Below, one piece after another: positions 35,761-53,215 of a stretch of 64,000 nt of DNA. Position 1 is the stretch's first letter. The number at the start of each line of letters is the position of its first letter. The position numbers and the translations under genes were made by a program. Below the pieces are notes generated by a model. It worked only from the letters and a program-made list of their open reading frames with translations. It did not search any database and was not told where the DNA came from. The DNA comes from Hirundichthys speculiger (taxonomy: Eukaryota; Chordata; Actinopteri; Beloniformes; Exocoetidae): assembly GCA_018398805.1 (NCBI GenBank), contig JAGFBZ010001285.1, positions 744,001-808,000 of the forward strand. The letters run 5' to 3'.

Positions 35761-38700
35761 CTCCCTCCCCCCGTATTAAGCCCCGCCCATTCCCGAGCCA
35801 GGATAAAGCACCAGACCTCCATGGCTGCTGCACCCACGCCACATGAATCCTGTCCATGTAAATAAACACACAACCAAAATTAAAAAGTTTTCTTCTTCTT
35901 TCTCTTTGCTTTAAGACAAAAAAACCCCTAACTCTTCTGTGTTGTGCACCCCTCCTTTTCTCCCTTCTTTTCAGCTTTAATGTGACAGAGGTGGTCTTTA
36001 ATGTTCAGCAGTAATTGGGTAGGAGAAGCTCAGGCTGTTGGGGAGGAGGAGGAGGACGAGGAAGGGTCATGGTCAGGTTCCTCATGGAGGTTATTCTGCA
36101 TCTGTCTCTTAGCAACAACAGCCCACTCTTTGTGTAGTCCTTCAGTTGATTGGTGTGTGTGTTTTTCTTTTTTTTTTTTCGTCTATTGCTGAAATGTTTT
36201 GCGGGGGGGGGGGGGGGGGGGGGGCTCCTCAGCACACAGGCTTCCTCCCTTATTCACTGCTTTTTAAGGTTTAGTTTCCATGAGCGACACTGTAGCTTCA
36301 CCTCCCTGAGTGTAAATTCACATTTTATTCTCAATGACAAAAAAAAAATTGACAGACTTTAAATTTTGTCAATAATTTGAGAGCAGAGCTTCTCTAAAGA
36401 TGAACTTCCTCTAAGGCTTTTGGTAAATGATGTGAATGTGACTGCTAAAGTCTGACGGCGTGCTGCTCTCGTCGGGCTGGTGTCGGGTGAAAGGGACAAA
36501 CCGAGGTCAGGGGTCACTGGATGGATCCAGGCGAAGCTCATCAGCTTGGAAGCTACAGAGCAGCCAGAGCGGCGTGATGTCAGCGTGACGCAGGGAATAG
36601 GATTAGAAGGGCTTTTAGCGGACAAGGAAGAGGAAGATAGGTGGGAGGACGGAGCTTATTTTATTTCCCAACAGCTAGAAAGTAGCGTGCAGAAAGAACA
36701 GAAGTGTGGTCTGAACTCAGCTAGAAGAGAGACGCGTGATGACGGACGCCTGGAGAGACCTGTTTACACTATATAATATATTCAAACATTTAATTAAACC
36801 AAAAAAGAAAATCTAACAAGTAATTGTCCTGATCACCTGCAGAAGATTAAAGAAGATTTTTCTTTGATCATGTGAGAGTTTGGAGTCCAGCGTTTACCAG
36901 AGACGTTTTCCCAAACAAAAATGTGAAAGCAGTTCTGATGCAAATGACTGCAAATTTCTCTTTGAGATGAATAAAGTATCTATCTATCTATCTATCTATC
37001 TGATGTTTCCAATGACAGACGGAGCGTATCTGCATAAATATGATCATTTTACTGGATTTTTTTTTTCAGTTTGAGTTGAGTACAAACCGTGCTGACAGAG
37101 TAGAACAGTAAAATATTAAATCTGTTAACAGATCATAGTAATAATGTTTGTTTACGGGGATTTGGTTGTTTTTGTTTCAGTGTAACTCTGATTAAAGGTG
37201 TTAGGGTTAAGCCTGTGTGCAGGACAAAGTTGAGGACAAAGTTGAAGGCTGGAGCGCTTTGGCCTTAAAAAAAGTTATAAACCTGCAAAAATGACAACTA
37301 AAACATAAATAGGATTGTATTTCTAGTATGCTATGGGATGTAATGTTTTAGGCTAGAGGGTGTTGTAATTAAACCTTTAGCAAAGTGACAATACATCTAA
37401 ACAGTTTAAGAAATAAAATAACTAGATAAAGACAAAGATTTAATTTAAAAATGTTCCTCTGTGTCATTACTGTTATTATTCTTAGGCCTACCATGAATTT
37501 ATTATTATGACTATTATTTTTCTATCATTATTGTAACTGTGAAATTCTTTTTTACAAAAAATAATGTTTTTCTTCTGACATTGTAAATGAATGAATAAAT
37601 AAATTTCTGATTTGTCTATAATTTTTTTTCTAATTATTACTTTTTGGTAATTAGGTTGCAAAAACCTCTATAAACAATTAAGGAAAATAACATTTAAATA
37701 ACAATGTGACTTTTCCGATGACGTCAGGGACAGAACTGTATTTATCAAAATCCGCTGTTATTTGGCCGATAAATTAAAAACAAACATGGACAGAAACTGC
37801 TCTAAATCCTTGAGAAAATGTTCGCTTATGATAAAAAAAAAGGAGAAAATGAAAAAATGCGTTTTTCCTCCGGTCCTCGGCGGCTCCTGTAAATGTTTGA
37901 GCCGCAGGTTTGGGGCCAGAATCTCCTCAGCTCACGAGCCCGGTAAAAATAAAACACACCTTCACTGAAAACACCACAGAAAGACGCGGTTTCTTCATCT
38001 GTCTGTGTAACAGAAAATGTAACGGAACGACGGCGCGGTTGTTTAGTGTAATTTAGTGTAATTTATTTTTATTTTTATGTTTAACAGCTGACTGACTGCG
38101 GGCCGCTGTCGAACAACTGAGCTGCGCTTTAAAGAGAAATTCAAGATTTTCTAGAAAATCTTCTTGACTTTTTTTTTTTTTTAATGATCCATTAATACAC
38201 TCCATATTTCTCCTAAACGTGTTCTAATGTTTAATCCTGCGTATAAAGTAAATCAGAGCTGAGGCTGGATTCCTGTCAGGGAAAAATGACTCATAATCTT
38301 TTTCAACGTGACGTGAAGAGTCTCCAAAAGATGAGGTCGCTGGTCATTTGACTTTGTGTTTATTGAAATAAATGAATAAATAAAAAGGAAACCGAACCAG
38401 TCTCGCGCAGTTGTAACAACATTATGATTAAACTGGATCTGAATTTGACTCCACTGACGCAGAAATCTGTCGGAGCCACATTGAAAATAAATAAATGAAA
38501 ATAAATAAATGTGAGTCGGACTGCGCTCATACATGAGTTAAAGGTTATATAACACTATTTCAGTAACAGCAGGAAAAATGATCCCAGTATAACCAGTTTT
38601 TAAAACACTCTTTTATACCGTTTCTGGAGGTCTGACATGCGCGTCCGCTTCTCCAATCAATAATCTAGAATATTCCACAAAGAAACATGATTTAAAAAAT

Positions 38701-38799
38701 AAAATAAAATAAATAAAATCAACCAGTTTAATGCACCACAACACTAGAAATACACGTGACATAATCAGAGGATGTTATTTCATTTGATCACTGAACCAT
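35761..38799. other. Intergenic with simple repeats; no gene recognised
   Basis: A G-run lies at 36203-36222. A LINE/SINE-like tail ending in (TATC)n is at about 36945-37001. Moderately CpG-containing DNA is at 37850-38060. Open frames here are short and unrelated to known families. Confidence 0.4.
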
Positions 38800-39295
38800 A
38801 ATTATTATGTGTCCACAGTTGGACCGGTCCGGACCATGTTCCTGATGTCAGGACGACCGGGTCTCCGTGAAACTGGACCGTTAAGCAGAAGGAAAGGTTC
38901 GGCTGGAGGAGCAGAACCGGGACATCTCACCCGGGACCGACCCTCCTCCAGCAGACCAGCCTCCGCAGCCGCAGCGGCTCTCTGCGGTTCCGGTCCAGGA
39001 GGAGCTGGTCCAGGAGGACCCGGTTCTGGAGGACCCGGTCCAGGAGGACCCGGTGGACGTGTGTGGGAAAGTGCTCCATTGTTTCATGTTGGCCCTTTGG
39101 CTCGGGGGGCTCGGAGGGCCCGGGGGGTTCCCGGGGGCCCGGGGGCCGCGCAGCGTCATCGTCCTCGGGGTAAACTGCAGTGACAGAGCACCGAGGGGCC
39201 CCTCATTAGCTCTCTGTCCGCTAAGAAGCAGAGAAGCTGCTTTAATCCGCTCTGTCTTCTTCAATCTGGAGACGCGGCTGCTCCCGGTCTGACTA
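38800..39295. other. CpG- and GC-rich island, function unknown
   Basis: About 500 bp are rich in CCGG and CpG, with a short tandem array of ggaggacccggt-type units at 38990-39055. This gives Gly/Pro-rich frames on both strands (a 124-codon plus-strand frame at 38809-39183 contains GGAGPGGPGSGGPGPGGPGG). The frame lacks an initiation or splice context and a regular Gly-X-Y pattern, so it is probably non-coding. It could be a CpG-island promoter of an unannotated transcript. Confidence 0.35.
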
Positions 39296-40028
39296 ACAGT
39301 TTAAACACCTCTGAGCCCGCTGGGTCCAAACCCAGGCATTAACTCTATTAAAGAAAGAAAAATACTTTAAACATTCTTTTCTATTTGATGCTTTTATTTT
39401 GGTAGTCTGTTGTAAAAACAGGCTTTAATCCTTGTTGCCTCACCTTCTCTGATTCTTGTGAAAAAAAAATTATTTTTTAATTTAGAATGAAAATACATGT
39501 CTTTCTGAATACCTTAAAAATATTGATTTGAAATTGAAGTAGATGCCTCTTGCATGGAGTGTCTACACACTGTTTTTGTTTTTTTTTAATTTTTCAGAAT
39601 GAGAGTCCTTTCAAACCCATATAAGAGCTGAAGTGAAGTCTTTAAAGAGGCAAATTTAAATCATGCTGACATGCACATAAAGCTGTCACTTTCAGCGGAA
39701 GTAAGTAGTCTGATTAAAACCTCCAGTTGGTGGCAACAGTGCAGAAACATCCCACGGCTCGGCTCGGTTCTGCTCGGTTCTGCTCGGTTCTGTTCACTCA
39801 GAAGCAAACAGCCAGGAGCTGACTCACTGTTCAAAGAGTTTTAGTGACGAACAACATCATGAAATAAACCAAATACACTTTATTTATAAATCTTGAGTTA
39901 TAATTTAATACGGTACCAATATGTTAATTAATATGTCTTCACAGTACATCAGAGTGGTTTTCAGGAGGAAGTAAACAAAAATAACACACACACACACACA
40001 GTCATACACTCTCAGTACCCTGCAGTGG

Positions 40029-41690
40029 TCAGTTTAACCAGTAAACAGGTCAGTTTAACCAGTAAACAGCCCAGTTTAACCAGTAAACAGGTCAGTTTAA
40101 CCAGTAAACAGCCCAGTTTAACCAGTAAACAGGTCAGTTTAACCAGTAAACAGCTCAGATTAACCAGTAAACAGGTCAGTTTAACCAGTAAACAGCCCAG
40201 TTTAACCAGTAAACAGGTCATTTTAACCAGTAAACAGCTCAGATTAACCAGTAAACGGCCCAGTTTAGCCAGTAAACAGCCCAGTTTAGCCAGTAAACAA
40301 ATTGGTTTAGCCAGTAAACAGCCCAGTTTAGCCAGTAAACAGCCCTGTTTAGCCAGTAAACGGCCCAGTTTAGCCAGTTTAGCCAGTAAACAGCCCAGTT
40401 TAGCCAGTAAACAGCCCAGTTTAGCCAGTAAACAAATTGGTTTAGCCAGTAAACAGCCCAGTTTAGCCAGTAAACAGCCCAGTTTAGCCAGTAAACGGCC
40501 CAGTTTAGCCAGTTTAGCCAGTAAACAGCCCAGTTTAGCCAGTAAACAGCTCAGTTTAGCCAGTAAACAGCCCAGTTTAGCCAGTAAACAAATTGGTTTA
40601 GCCAGTAAACAGCCCAGTTTAGCCAGTAAACAGCCCAGTTTAGCCAGTAAACGGCCCAGTTTAGCCAGTTTAGCCAGTAAACAGCCCAGTTTAGCCAGTA
40701 AACAGCTCAGTTTAGCCAGTAACAGCCCAGTTTAGCCAGTAAACAGGTTAGCAGTAAACGCCCAGTTTAGCCAGTAAACAGCCCAGTTTAGCCAGTAAAC
40801 GGCCCAGTTTAGCCATTTTAGCCAGTTTAGCCAGTACAGCAGTTTAGCCAGTAAACAGCCCAGTTTAGCCAGTAAACAGCTCAGTTTAGCCAGTAAACCA
40901 GTTTAGCCAGTAAACCGCTCAGTTTAGCCAGTAAACAGCTCAGTTTAACCAGTAAACAGTTCAGTTTAACCAGTAAACAGCTCAGTTTAGCCAGTAAACG
41001 GCCCAGTTTAGCCAGTAAACAGCCAGTTTAGCCAGTAAACAGCCCAGTTTAGCCAGTACGGCCCAGTTTAGCCAGTAAACAGCTCAGTTTAGCCAGTAAA
41101 CGGCCCAGTTTAGCCAGTAAACAGCCCAGTTTAGCCAGTAAACAGCCCAGTTTAGCCAGTAAAACAGCTCAGTTTAGCCAGTAAACAGACCAGTTTAGCC
41201 AGTAAACAGCTCAGTTTAGCCAGTAAACAGCTCAGTTTAGCCAGTAAACGGACCAGTTTAGCCAGTAAACAGCCCAGTTTAGCCAGTAAACGGCCCAGTT
41301 TAACCAGTAAACGGCCCAGTTTAGCCAGTAAATGGCCCAGTTTAGCCAGTAAACAGCTCAGTTTAGCCAGTAAACAGCTCAGTTTAACCAGTAAACAGCT
41401 CAGTTTAGCCAGTAAACGGCCCAGTTTAACCAGTAAACGGCCCAGTTTAGCCAGTTAAGCCAGTAAACAGCCCAGTTTAGCCAGTAAACAGCCCAGTTTA
41501 ACCAGTAAACAGCCCAGTTTAGCCAGTAAAACCAGTTTAGCCAGTAAACAGCTCAGTTTAACCAGTAAACAGCTCAGTTTAGCCAGTAAACAGGCCCAGT
41601 TTAACCAGTAAACGGCCCAGTTTAGCCAGTAAACAGCCCAGTTTAACCAGTAAACGTCCCAGTTTCACCAGTAAACGGCCTGGACTCATA
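40029..41690. repeat. 1.66-kb minisatellite, 21-bp unit
   Basis: About 79 tandem units follow the pattern CAGTTTAGCCAGTAAACAGCC, with variants TTTAACC, AACAGGT, AACAGCTC and AACGGCC. Early units (40029-40250) use TTTAACC; later ones mostly use TTTAGCC, mixed again at the right end. A roughly 126-bp higher-order block recurs at 40250-40730. Because 21 is divisible by three, a 236-codon frame of SLASKQP repeats runs through it; this is not taken as a gene. Confidence 0.95.
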
Positions 41691-43139
41691 GTTCTGGTGA
41701 AGCACATGTATCTGGGGAAGAGTTCCACCTCATCCCTGTTAGAAAGTTTTAGATGTTCATCTGACAGTCAGTGTAAAGATCCTGGAAACATTAGATGCGT
41801 ATTAAAGGCAGGGTAGGAGATATTTAAGCGCTGGTTGCTACATTTGTTAAATTCTGTTTACGGCAGAGTCACCGGACTGTTCCCTCGTCTGTCAGCGTTC
41901 AGAGGCAGCTCTGTTGTGGTTTGTTCTTTTAGCATCTCCTACCCAACCTTTAAGATGTTATCTGTCATGGAGAACAGGATTTTGATTAACCACTCTAAGT
42001 TTAAAAAATAAAATAAAAAATAAATAAAAAAGAGAATCTGCTGACATTCAGCCTCACTCAGCCAATATGTAGCCTTGTGATTATTTACACAAGAAATTGT
42101 ATATTTTTTTCCAAAAAGCTGGGGACTAAAGTAAAATGTGATCTTTTTAAAATAAATTAACTGCTTTTGAATACTGCTTTAAAAGGCAAAGACAGAATTA
42201 ATTGAACAGTATGGCAAGAAGAAATAACAGTGCTGACCATAACATTTTAATTGATTTGTTAAAGGGAATATTTCTGTTTTAAAAAATAAAAAAGGATTAA
42301 TTCTCCCTAAGAAATACTTAAGAAGGAAAGCAATAATTGGCACAACCTGACACTGACCATCAGAAGTGCAGCTTCCAGATTTACTGATCTCAGTTTGTTT
42401 GTGGGTAAAAAAACAGAAACTAAACCAGTGTTTGTATGAAACTGAGCGCAGAGGTCTGAGTTAGATGGTTTCAGATTCAAACTCTCAACTTTAACATTTC
42501 TGAAATATTTACTTCAGTCCAAAGTGCCATGTCTGGAAGGAATGAAGACGTTAACGACAGAAAAACACAAACGACATCGACAAAAACAGATCAACACAAG
42601 ACGGTCCCTGCAGTTTAGTCATTAACCGGGGAAAAAAGGTACATAAAAGGTTTTGCTTTGTTTTGTTTTGTTTCGTTTTGTTTTTTAAAAAAGGTTCAAA
42701 ACTTATTTTACAAGCACGATAAATATACACACACACACAGGTCCAATAAATATTGTTTGTTATCCAAAAAACCACAGACCGCCAGAGGTCACAACAATTA
42801 AAAAAAAAAAGAAAGAAGAAAGAAAGGAAAGTAAGAAAGGAAAGAAAAAGAGTAAATTATATGCAGTCATTTAAAGTCACGGGGTCGAGCTTCTCCGAAC
42901 ATCTGCCAGCGGGTCTCATCATGAAGTTCATTCGTTTCAGAACCGTTTCTAGAATAAGGCAGATCCCTTCTCTGATATTTAAAAAAAAAAAATAGCAAAA
43001 TAATATTAAATTTGAACATTTTAATAATCTCATTCCGTCGGCTTTTTTCTGTTCTTTTCTTTTTGAGTAGTTTGAATCAACAGAGACGTGAGGTGTCGGA
43101 CCTTCTCCTGACCTCAGTAACACCACCGGAGCTTGTGCT
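41691..43139 (-). other. Downstream flank / probable 3' UTR of the COUP-TF gene
   Basis: AT-rich unique DNA follows the COUP-TF stop codon in the direction of transcription. I do not see a clear AATAAA on the minus strand in this interval, so the 3' end of the transcript is not defined. A T/G-rich run (ttttgttttg type) lies at 42650-42685. Confidence 0.35.
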
Positions 43140-48134
<4,995 letters not shown>

Positions 48135-48960
48135 AACGACCGTCTCCAAAACTTTACGCACCCAACTTTCCTTTATTTACGCAATAATCAACGCACGAGA
48201 TTCGTTTGCACTAATGGACTGGTGCACATCTAAGGAGAGATAGCGGCATTGTTTCAGTAGAAATAATTCAGCTTCAAATGACCTAAGATACCGCTTAACA
48301 GGATTATATATATATACATACAATGAACAGGTAAAGAATGCACAGTCACCCGGTGGAAATCCTGAAAGACGGCTTCATTCAGCCCGGTGGGATGTAACAT
48401 CCAGAGAGAAAAATGACAACAGAGCCGAAATCCACAAGGGAAGGCGACGCTATTCCATATAAGCCACAGTCTGATCCCTTATGGTCTGCGTGTCCAGCTC
48501 TGAAGAAGAGGAGCGGATCCTACATCAGTGATGGAGGCACCGGAACAGGCGCAGACGCGTCCAGCGCTCCTGACCAAGTTACATAAAAAACACAACGGAT
48601 GAGCGCGAGGGAGGGAGAGAGAGGGCAGGTAGAGTGGGGGGTTGATGAATGATGGTTGTGATGATGCTTTGCAGAGTGTTGGAAAGTGATGCGTCTTCAC
48701 GTCACCGACCCGGTTACGTGCTCTCGGGGCGGAGTTAACGCGAGGATAAGCTGATCCGGGAGCAGCGGCGGAGAGGGCGAATTTCCATTTTTATAATGAG
48801 GTCTTACCTTCTCCGTTTTCTGCTGTTTTCTCGGTTATAGCCCCCCCTTTCAGTGTTGCTGCAACAGTTGTCGTCACAGGAAGACATTTTGTTACAAGAG
48901 CTCGGATTTTAGTTGCCAAGTTTAAGATGATGCGGTCATGCGCACGGGCACCTGGAGGAA
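48135..48960 (-). promoter_or_regulatory. 5' leader and putative promoter region of the COUP-TF gene
   Basis: The stretch upstream of the MAMV start has GC-box-like ggggcgg at about 48727-48733 and CRE-like acgtca/tgacgt words near 48700. No TATA box is obvious near a plausible start. A splice donor-like AAG|GTAAGA on the minus strand at 48807/48808 and an acceptor-like tctttcag at 48362-48369 would allow a 5' untranslated exon. This is speculative. Confidence 0.4.
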
Positions 48961-49864
48961 TATTTAAGCCCCAACTTCAGTCATTTGATGCCATCTAGTG
49001 CCATTAGTTAATTACGCAGAAAATAAGCCTACATTCCAAGTTGCAGCTCACTTGTATAATTATGCAACTACTGTGTATGTGGTGGCAAGTTTCCACATCT
49101 CAACCCTTTTTATTCATATGTTGAGAGCGAAAAGTTACATAAAGGACCAATATCTTATTGATGATTGATGCACACCATCAATCACACCAAACTGTTTTCA
49201 AATGAAATGATGAATAAAAATCACAAATGTAAATTCGCTCTGTGCTTAAACACCATCAGAAAAATACTTTCTATGAATGGCATGCACTGTGCTTTAAACT
49301 CAAATTAACTCGAGGTTAAAGCAAAGTTTAATTGTAAGAAAAATGACAATTATAAAAAAAAAACCTCTATCTTCTGATCAAGCCTATTTTAGAAAAACAA
49401 ATTAAAAAGGAATATTTGTATTTTTAAATTTGAGTCAAACTTTAATTGCTGCAAAGCATGACGGGAAACCAGGGCCGTGACCTGTTCCTGAAGTCGTTCA
49501 ACAACTAAAATATGATGTGAAATAGCGCCCCCTAGTAGCTACCGACAACCTTTAAGGTGAAGTATCATTCTTGTTATTTACACACATACACAATATACAC
49601 ATGGAAGCATGTACAGAATTTATTTCTAGTCATATATTTTTTCCTTCTGTTGTGTAAAACCACAATAATTTGATCAGGCTTCAATATTAGGCCTATAAAC
49701 CCCCAGACAAACAACAACATATAACCTTTTTTTCTTAATTAAGTCATTTATTTATCAAATATAAAGCCAAAAAAAAAACCCAGAAAAAACAACAAAAACT
49801 GGATATTACTAAGTCCCCCTATAATTCAAGATCCATCTTTAGCAATAATTTGAAGTAATCATTT
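48961..49864. other. Intergenic, AT-rich, nothing recognised
   Basis: No gene or classified repeat is seen. Confidence 0.4.
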
Positions 49865-50375
49865 CCCGTATGGCTTTATTTCTTTCTCATATTGTTGTTT
49901 GCTGCCAAACAAGGCCAGATCATCACCCTCCACCTCTGACAGTAGCTGTGAGGCATCCAGGCCAGATAACTCCTCGTTGGTCTCCTCCATCTACCTGGTT
50001 CCAAAAGTCTTCTGGACTGTTTAGATGCAGTTTTGCAAAAATCAGTCATGCTTCAGTTTTGTTTTTATACAGAAGAGATTCTCTCCTGGCAGCCCTTCTA
50101 AACAATCTTCGTCTTCGTCCAACTGTCCTCTCATGGACCCTGAGATGCAGCTCTTTATCTCTCTGAGCGTTGCACAGTGTCTGACCTTGGGATAAATTTG
50201 TTGAGACATCCTTTGGTGGGAAGATTGGCAGGTGTCTTGATTGCTTTCCACTTGTGAATAATCTGTCCCACTGTAGAATGCTGAAATCCAAATTGTTTGG
50301 AAATGGTTTCATAACTCTCTCTAGATTGATGTGCAGCCGTGGTTTCAATGCTTATTCCTTTCCTTTCTTGCACAG
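49865..50375 (-). mobile_element. Tc1-like transposase relic
   Basis: The minus-strand frame at 50155-50373 carries the N-terminal HTH of a Tc1 transposase (SRESYETISKQFGFQHSTVG then QIIHKWK, ending PRSD). Shifted frames further on (50046-50160) give GRRRRLFRRAARRESLLYKN, the region before the catalytic core. FAKLHL-type residues follow toward 49990. The DDE core is absent and termini were not found. It is an old, broken copy. Confidence 0.7.
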
Positions 50376-50979
50376 CCAGTCAATATTAATCTTTTGGGCA
50401 CAAAAGACAGATATTGTGCAACAATTTGTAGTGGATTCAGATGGCATTTGCAGTGTTGTTTTGTCGCCTCCCTCCTACCAACACCCTTACGTGTTGTGCT
50501 GCTACGTTTGATATATTTTTGCACCACTCAGTCTACTCTTTAAATTTATCATAGATTTGTTAGGTGAAATTATGAATCATTCCAGTGTCAACGGGGGACC
50601 ATTATAACTTTAAGATAGCTGTGCATGGCGGATTCACTGTTGACTCATCCTGCAGGAGTCCTGAAGCTGCTGTCATGCTCTTCCTGATAATCGTGACTTC
50701 AGTCTGATCACAAACACAACAAGCTTTTCTCTTTCTGTGAAAAGGACACACAGCTAGCGCCTCCCAATCAAACGTGGAAGGACAAAGCTCAAGTGTTTAC
50801 CACAGAGTAGCCCCACCCCCTTCCACCTCGTGAATGGTTTGAATAATATTAAACCCAGATTTAAGAGTTTAAAGATGACTAATCTCCAGTCTTTGCCCCT
50901 TGAGTCTTATCACCAGTCTGAAGCTGAAAGTGAGCTAATTGCAGATAAGGTGAGAGAGAGTTTAACCGGGAGAGAGCTG

Positions 50980-51047
<68 letters not shown>

Positions 51048-51895
51048 AGGATGTGAGCGTTTACAACATGCTGGGAGGCTCTGCAGCATGTTTTATGTTG
51101 GTTTCATGTCATATTTTTACCCAAGTGATGAAAGAGGATACTAGTCCAGGTAAAAGTGATGAAAGGGGATACTAGTCCAGGTGAAAACTAGTGCAAAGAT
51201 GATCTCGTGGACTGCAACAATCTACAGATAGTTTGATGAAATGTAATAAAACAGGACGTATATTTACAGTCAAGTATACAGTAAATGATCCTCCCGGAAA
51301 TGCAGTAGGATTCCTGGTATTTAGAGTAAATGGGTTTAAGATTAATATAGTAATGAGGTTAACTAGTGTGATCTAAAAGTACAGCTCGCTCACCGTGAGT
51401 GCACACACCGAGTGATGTCATGACTTAAGATTGGAAGAGGGAAACCCTAAGTAGTGAATCAAATAGCATTATTTATTGGTGAGATAACACAGGAAAGTAT
51501 CCAAATGATACAGACTTTAATGTGAACAAAGTAATGTCTGGATGGTGGAACTGATGGGTGAAATAAAGTTGGGGATGGAAAGTTTTGGCCCTGCATGTTT
51601 TAGATATTTCTTTTCCCTGACAGACCTGATTCAAATGAATGGATCACCATCAGCCAGTCATTAGTCTGCGTAAGCCTGTTAGTGATCTGTAAGTTTTAAT
51701 CAGGTGTGATGGAGGAGGGAAACACCGATGACATGGAAGCCAGTGGCCCCCAAGGACCTGATCGAGGAATCCTGGTGTAATCTTTATAAATTCATCAGTT
51801 TTTGCACAATCAAAACTTTTTGTCATTAGGTCACAAATTTCATAAAATAATGGCTTTTCAAGTTAAAATTGCATTTTTACATAAAACGTTTTTAC
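50376..51895. other. Intergenic with a (TG)n microsatellite
   Basis: (TG)n spans about 50981-51044. A short tandem duplication (gtgatgaaag.ggatactagt) is at 51125-51180. No gene is recognised. Confidence 0.5.
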
Positions 51896-53207
51896 TAGGG
51901 CTGTCAATTTCTCAAAATAATTAATCAGATTAATCGCATGACTGTCAATAGTTAATCATGATTAATCACAAATTAATTGCATATTTTTATCTGTTCTAAA
52001 TCTACCTTATACAGATCTTTTTCAAGTTGTATTACTCTTATTAATACGAGTCCTGACTAGAACCAGGAAATATGACCATATTAGTCCAGTCCTGAGGTCT
52101 CTGGCTTCCTGTCACTCAGAGAATAGACTTTAAAACAGCTCTACTTGTGTTCAAGTCTCTTCATGGCCCCAAAGTCCATCTCTGACATGTTAGATCCATA
52201 TGAACCAACCTGGACTCTGAGAACCTCAGGTAGTGGTCTCCTGCTGGTGTCCAGAGTCAGGACTAAACAAGGTGAAGCTGCATTTCAGTTTTATGCTCCT
52301 AAAATCTGGACCAGTCTTCTAGAAGATGTTAGACAGACCTGAACTCTGACAATGTTCAGATCCAGACTGAAAACAGTTCTGTTTAGATGTGAAGATGATG
52401 ACTGGAAGGATTTTATCTGCACTCTTCATTTTTAATTTAATTAATTAATGTTTTTGTTAATTAATTTGATTTATTATTGATTATTTTTATGCTTGTATGG
52501 AATGATTCTATTTGCCTTCTTGTGATTTTATGCATCTGTAAAGCACTTTGAATTGCCTTGTGTACGAATTGTGCTCTACAAATAAAGTTGCCTAATATGA
52601 GAGTACACAAATGCTTGCCTTATGCAAAACAAATGCATGTTTATTTATTGCTACAATGCCAAATCCATTATATATTATATATATATACTCAATATTTTCT
52701 CTTATGTTCTTCATACAAAATATTTTCGCGGTTTGCTTCAAACGAGGGGGGGTGGGGGGGGGGGGGTGGCGCTCTCTGCATCAGCGCTCTAATTAACCAA
52801 CAAGTGATATTTTCAGTAGTCGGACTCCGGTGGTAACTAAATTGACATCGACAGTAAACACAAACAACATTTATCTTGTGGAGTTAGCCATCGGGCAAGG
52901 TTTTGAAGCTAAACTTACCATTCAAAATAGTATCTTTTGTATCCATTTTTATCCTAATTACTGCTAACGGAGGTTTGTTTACGTCTGTCTGTCTGCAGCA
53001 TGGCCGTCGACGTCAGTGCATGGCTTCCTGTTTTGACAAACTACGGAGGACTACAACTACGGAGGGGCCCGAGGCTCATTAAACCTACTCTCCTCTCTAC
53101 TATTGTACATCAAACGGCCAGGCGCGTTAATCCCCGTTAAAAAAATTAGTTGCGTTAAAATTATTTTGCGTTAATCACGCGTTAACGCGTTAACTTTGAC
53201 AGCCCTA
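51896..53207. mobile_element. Non-autonomous hAT element, 1312 bp including a nested LINE tail
   Basis: The left end tagggctgtcaa and the right end ttgacagcccta are perfect 12-bp inverted repeats. An exact 8-bp target duplication gtttttac is at 51888-51895 and 53208-53215. Subterminal ttaatcgcatgac / gcgttaacgcg words are typical. The interior hosts a plus-strand L2 3' fragment at about 52015-52596. Confidence 0.88.
52015..52596 (+). mobile_element. L2-type LINE 3' fragment nested in the hAT element
   Basis: Translation in broken frames gives RTRKYDHISPVLRSLASCHS and ENRL, the C-terminal end of the L2 ORF2 protein. A typical 3' end with gtaaagcactttgaattgcc, then gtgctctacaaataaagttg, follows. 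The fragment is 5'-truncated. Confidence 0.7.
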
Positions 53208-53215
53208 GTTTTTAC

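Noticed and set aside
38809..39183. Collagen-like Gly/Pro-rich protein
   Set aside because: The Gly-X-Y pattern is not regular, the frame is short, and the opposite strand gives an equally open low-complexity frame; composition alone explains it.
40025..40735. 236-codon open frame of SLASKQP repeats
   Set aside because: It is the 21-bp minisatellite read in frame; the frame breaks where the repeat has indels, and no start or splice context is present.
40029..41690. CRISPR-like regular repeat array
   Set aside because: There are no spacers; units are directly contiguous and variable, which is a minisatellite in a vertebrate genome.
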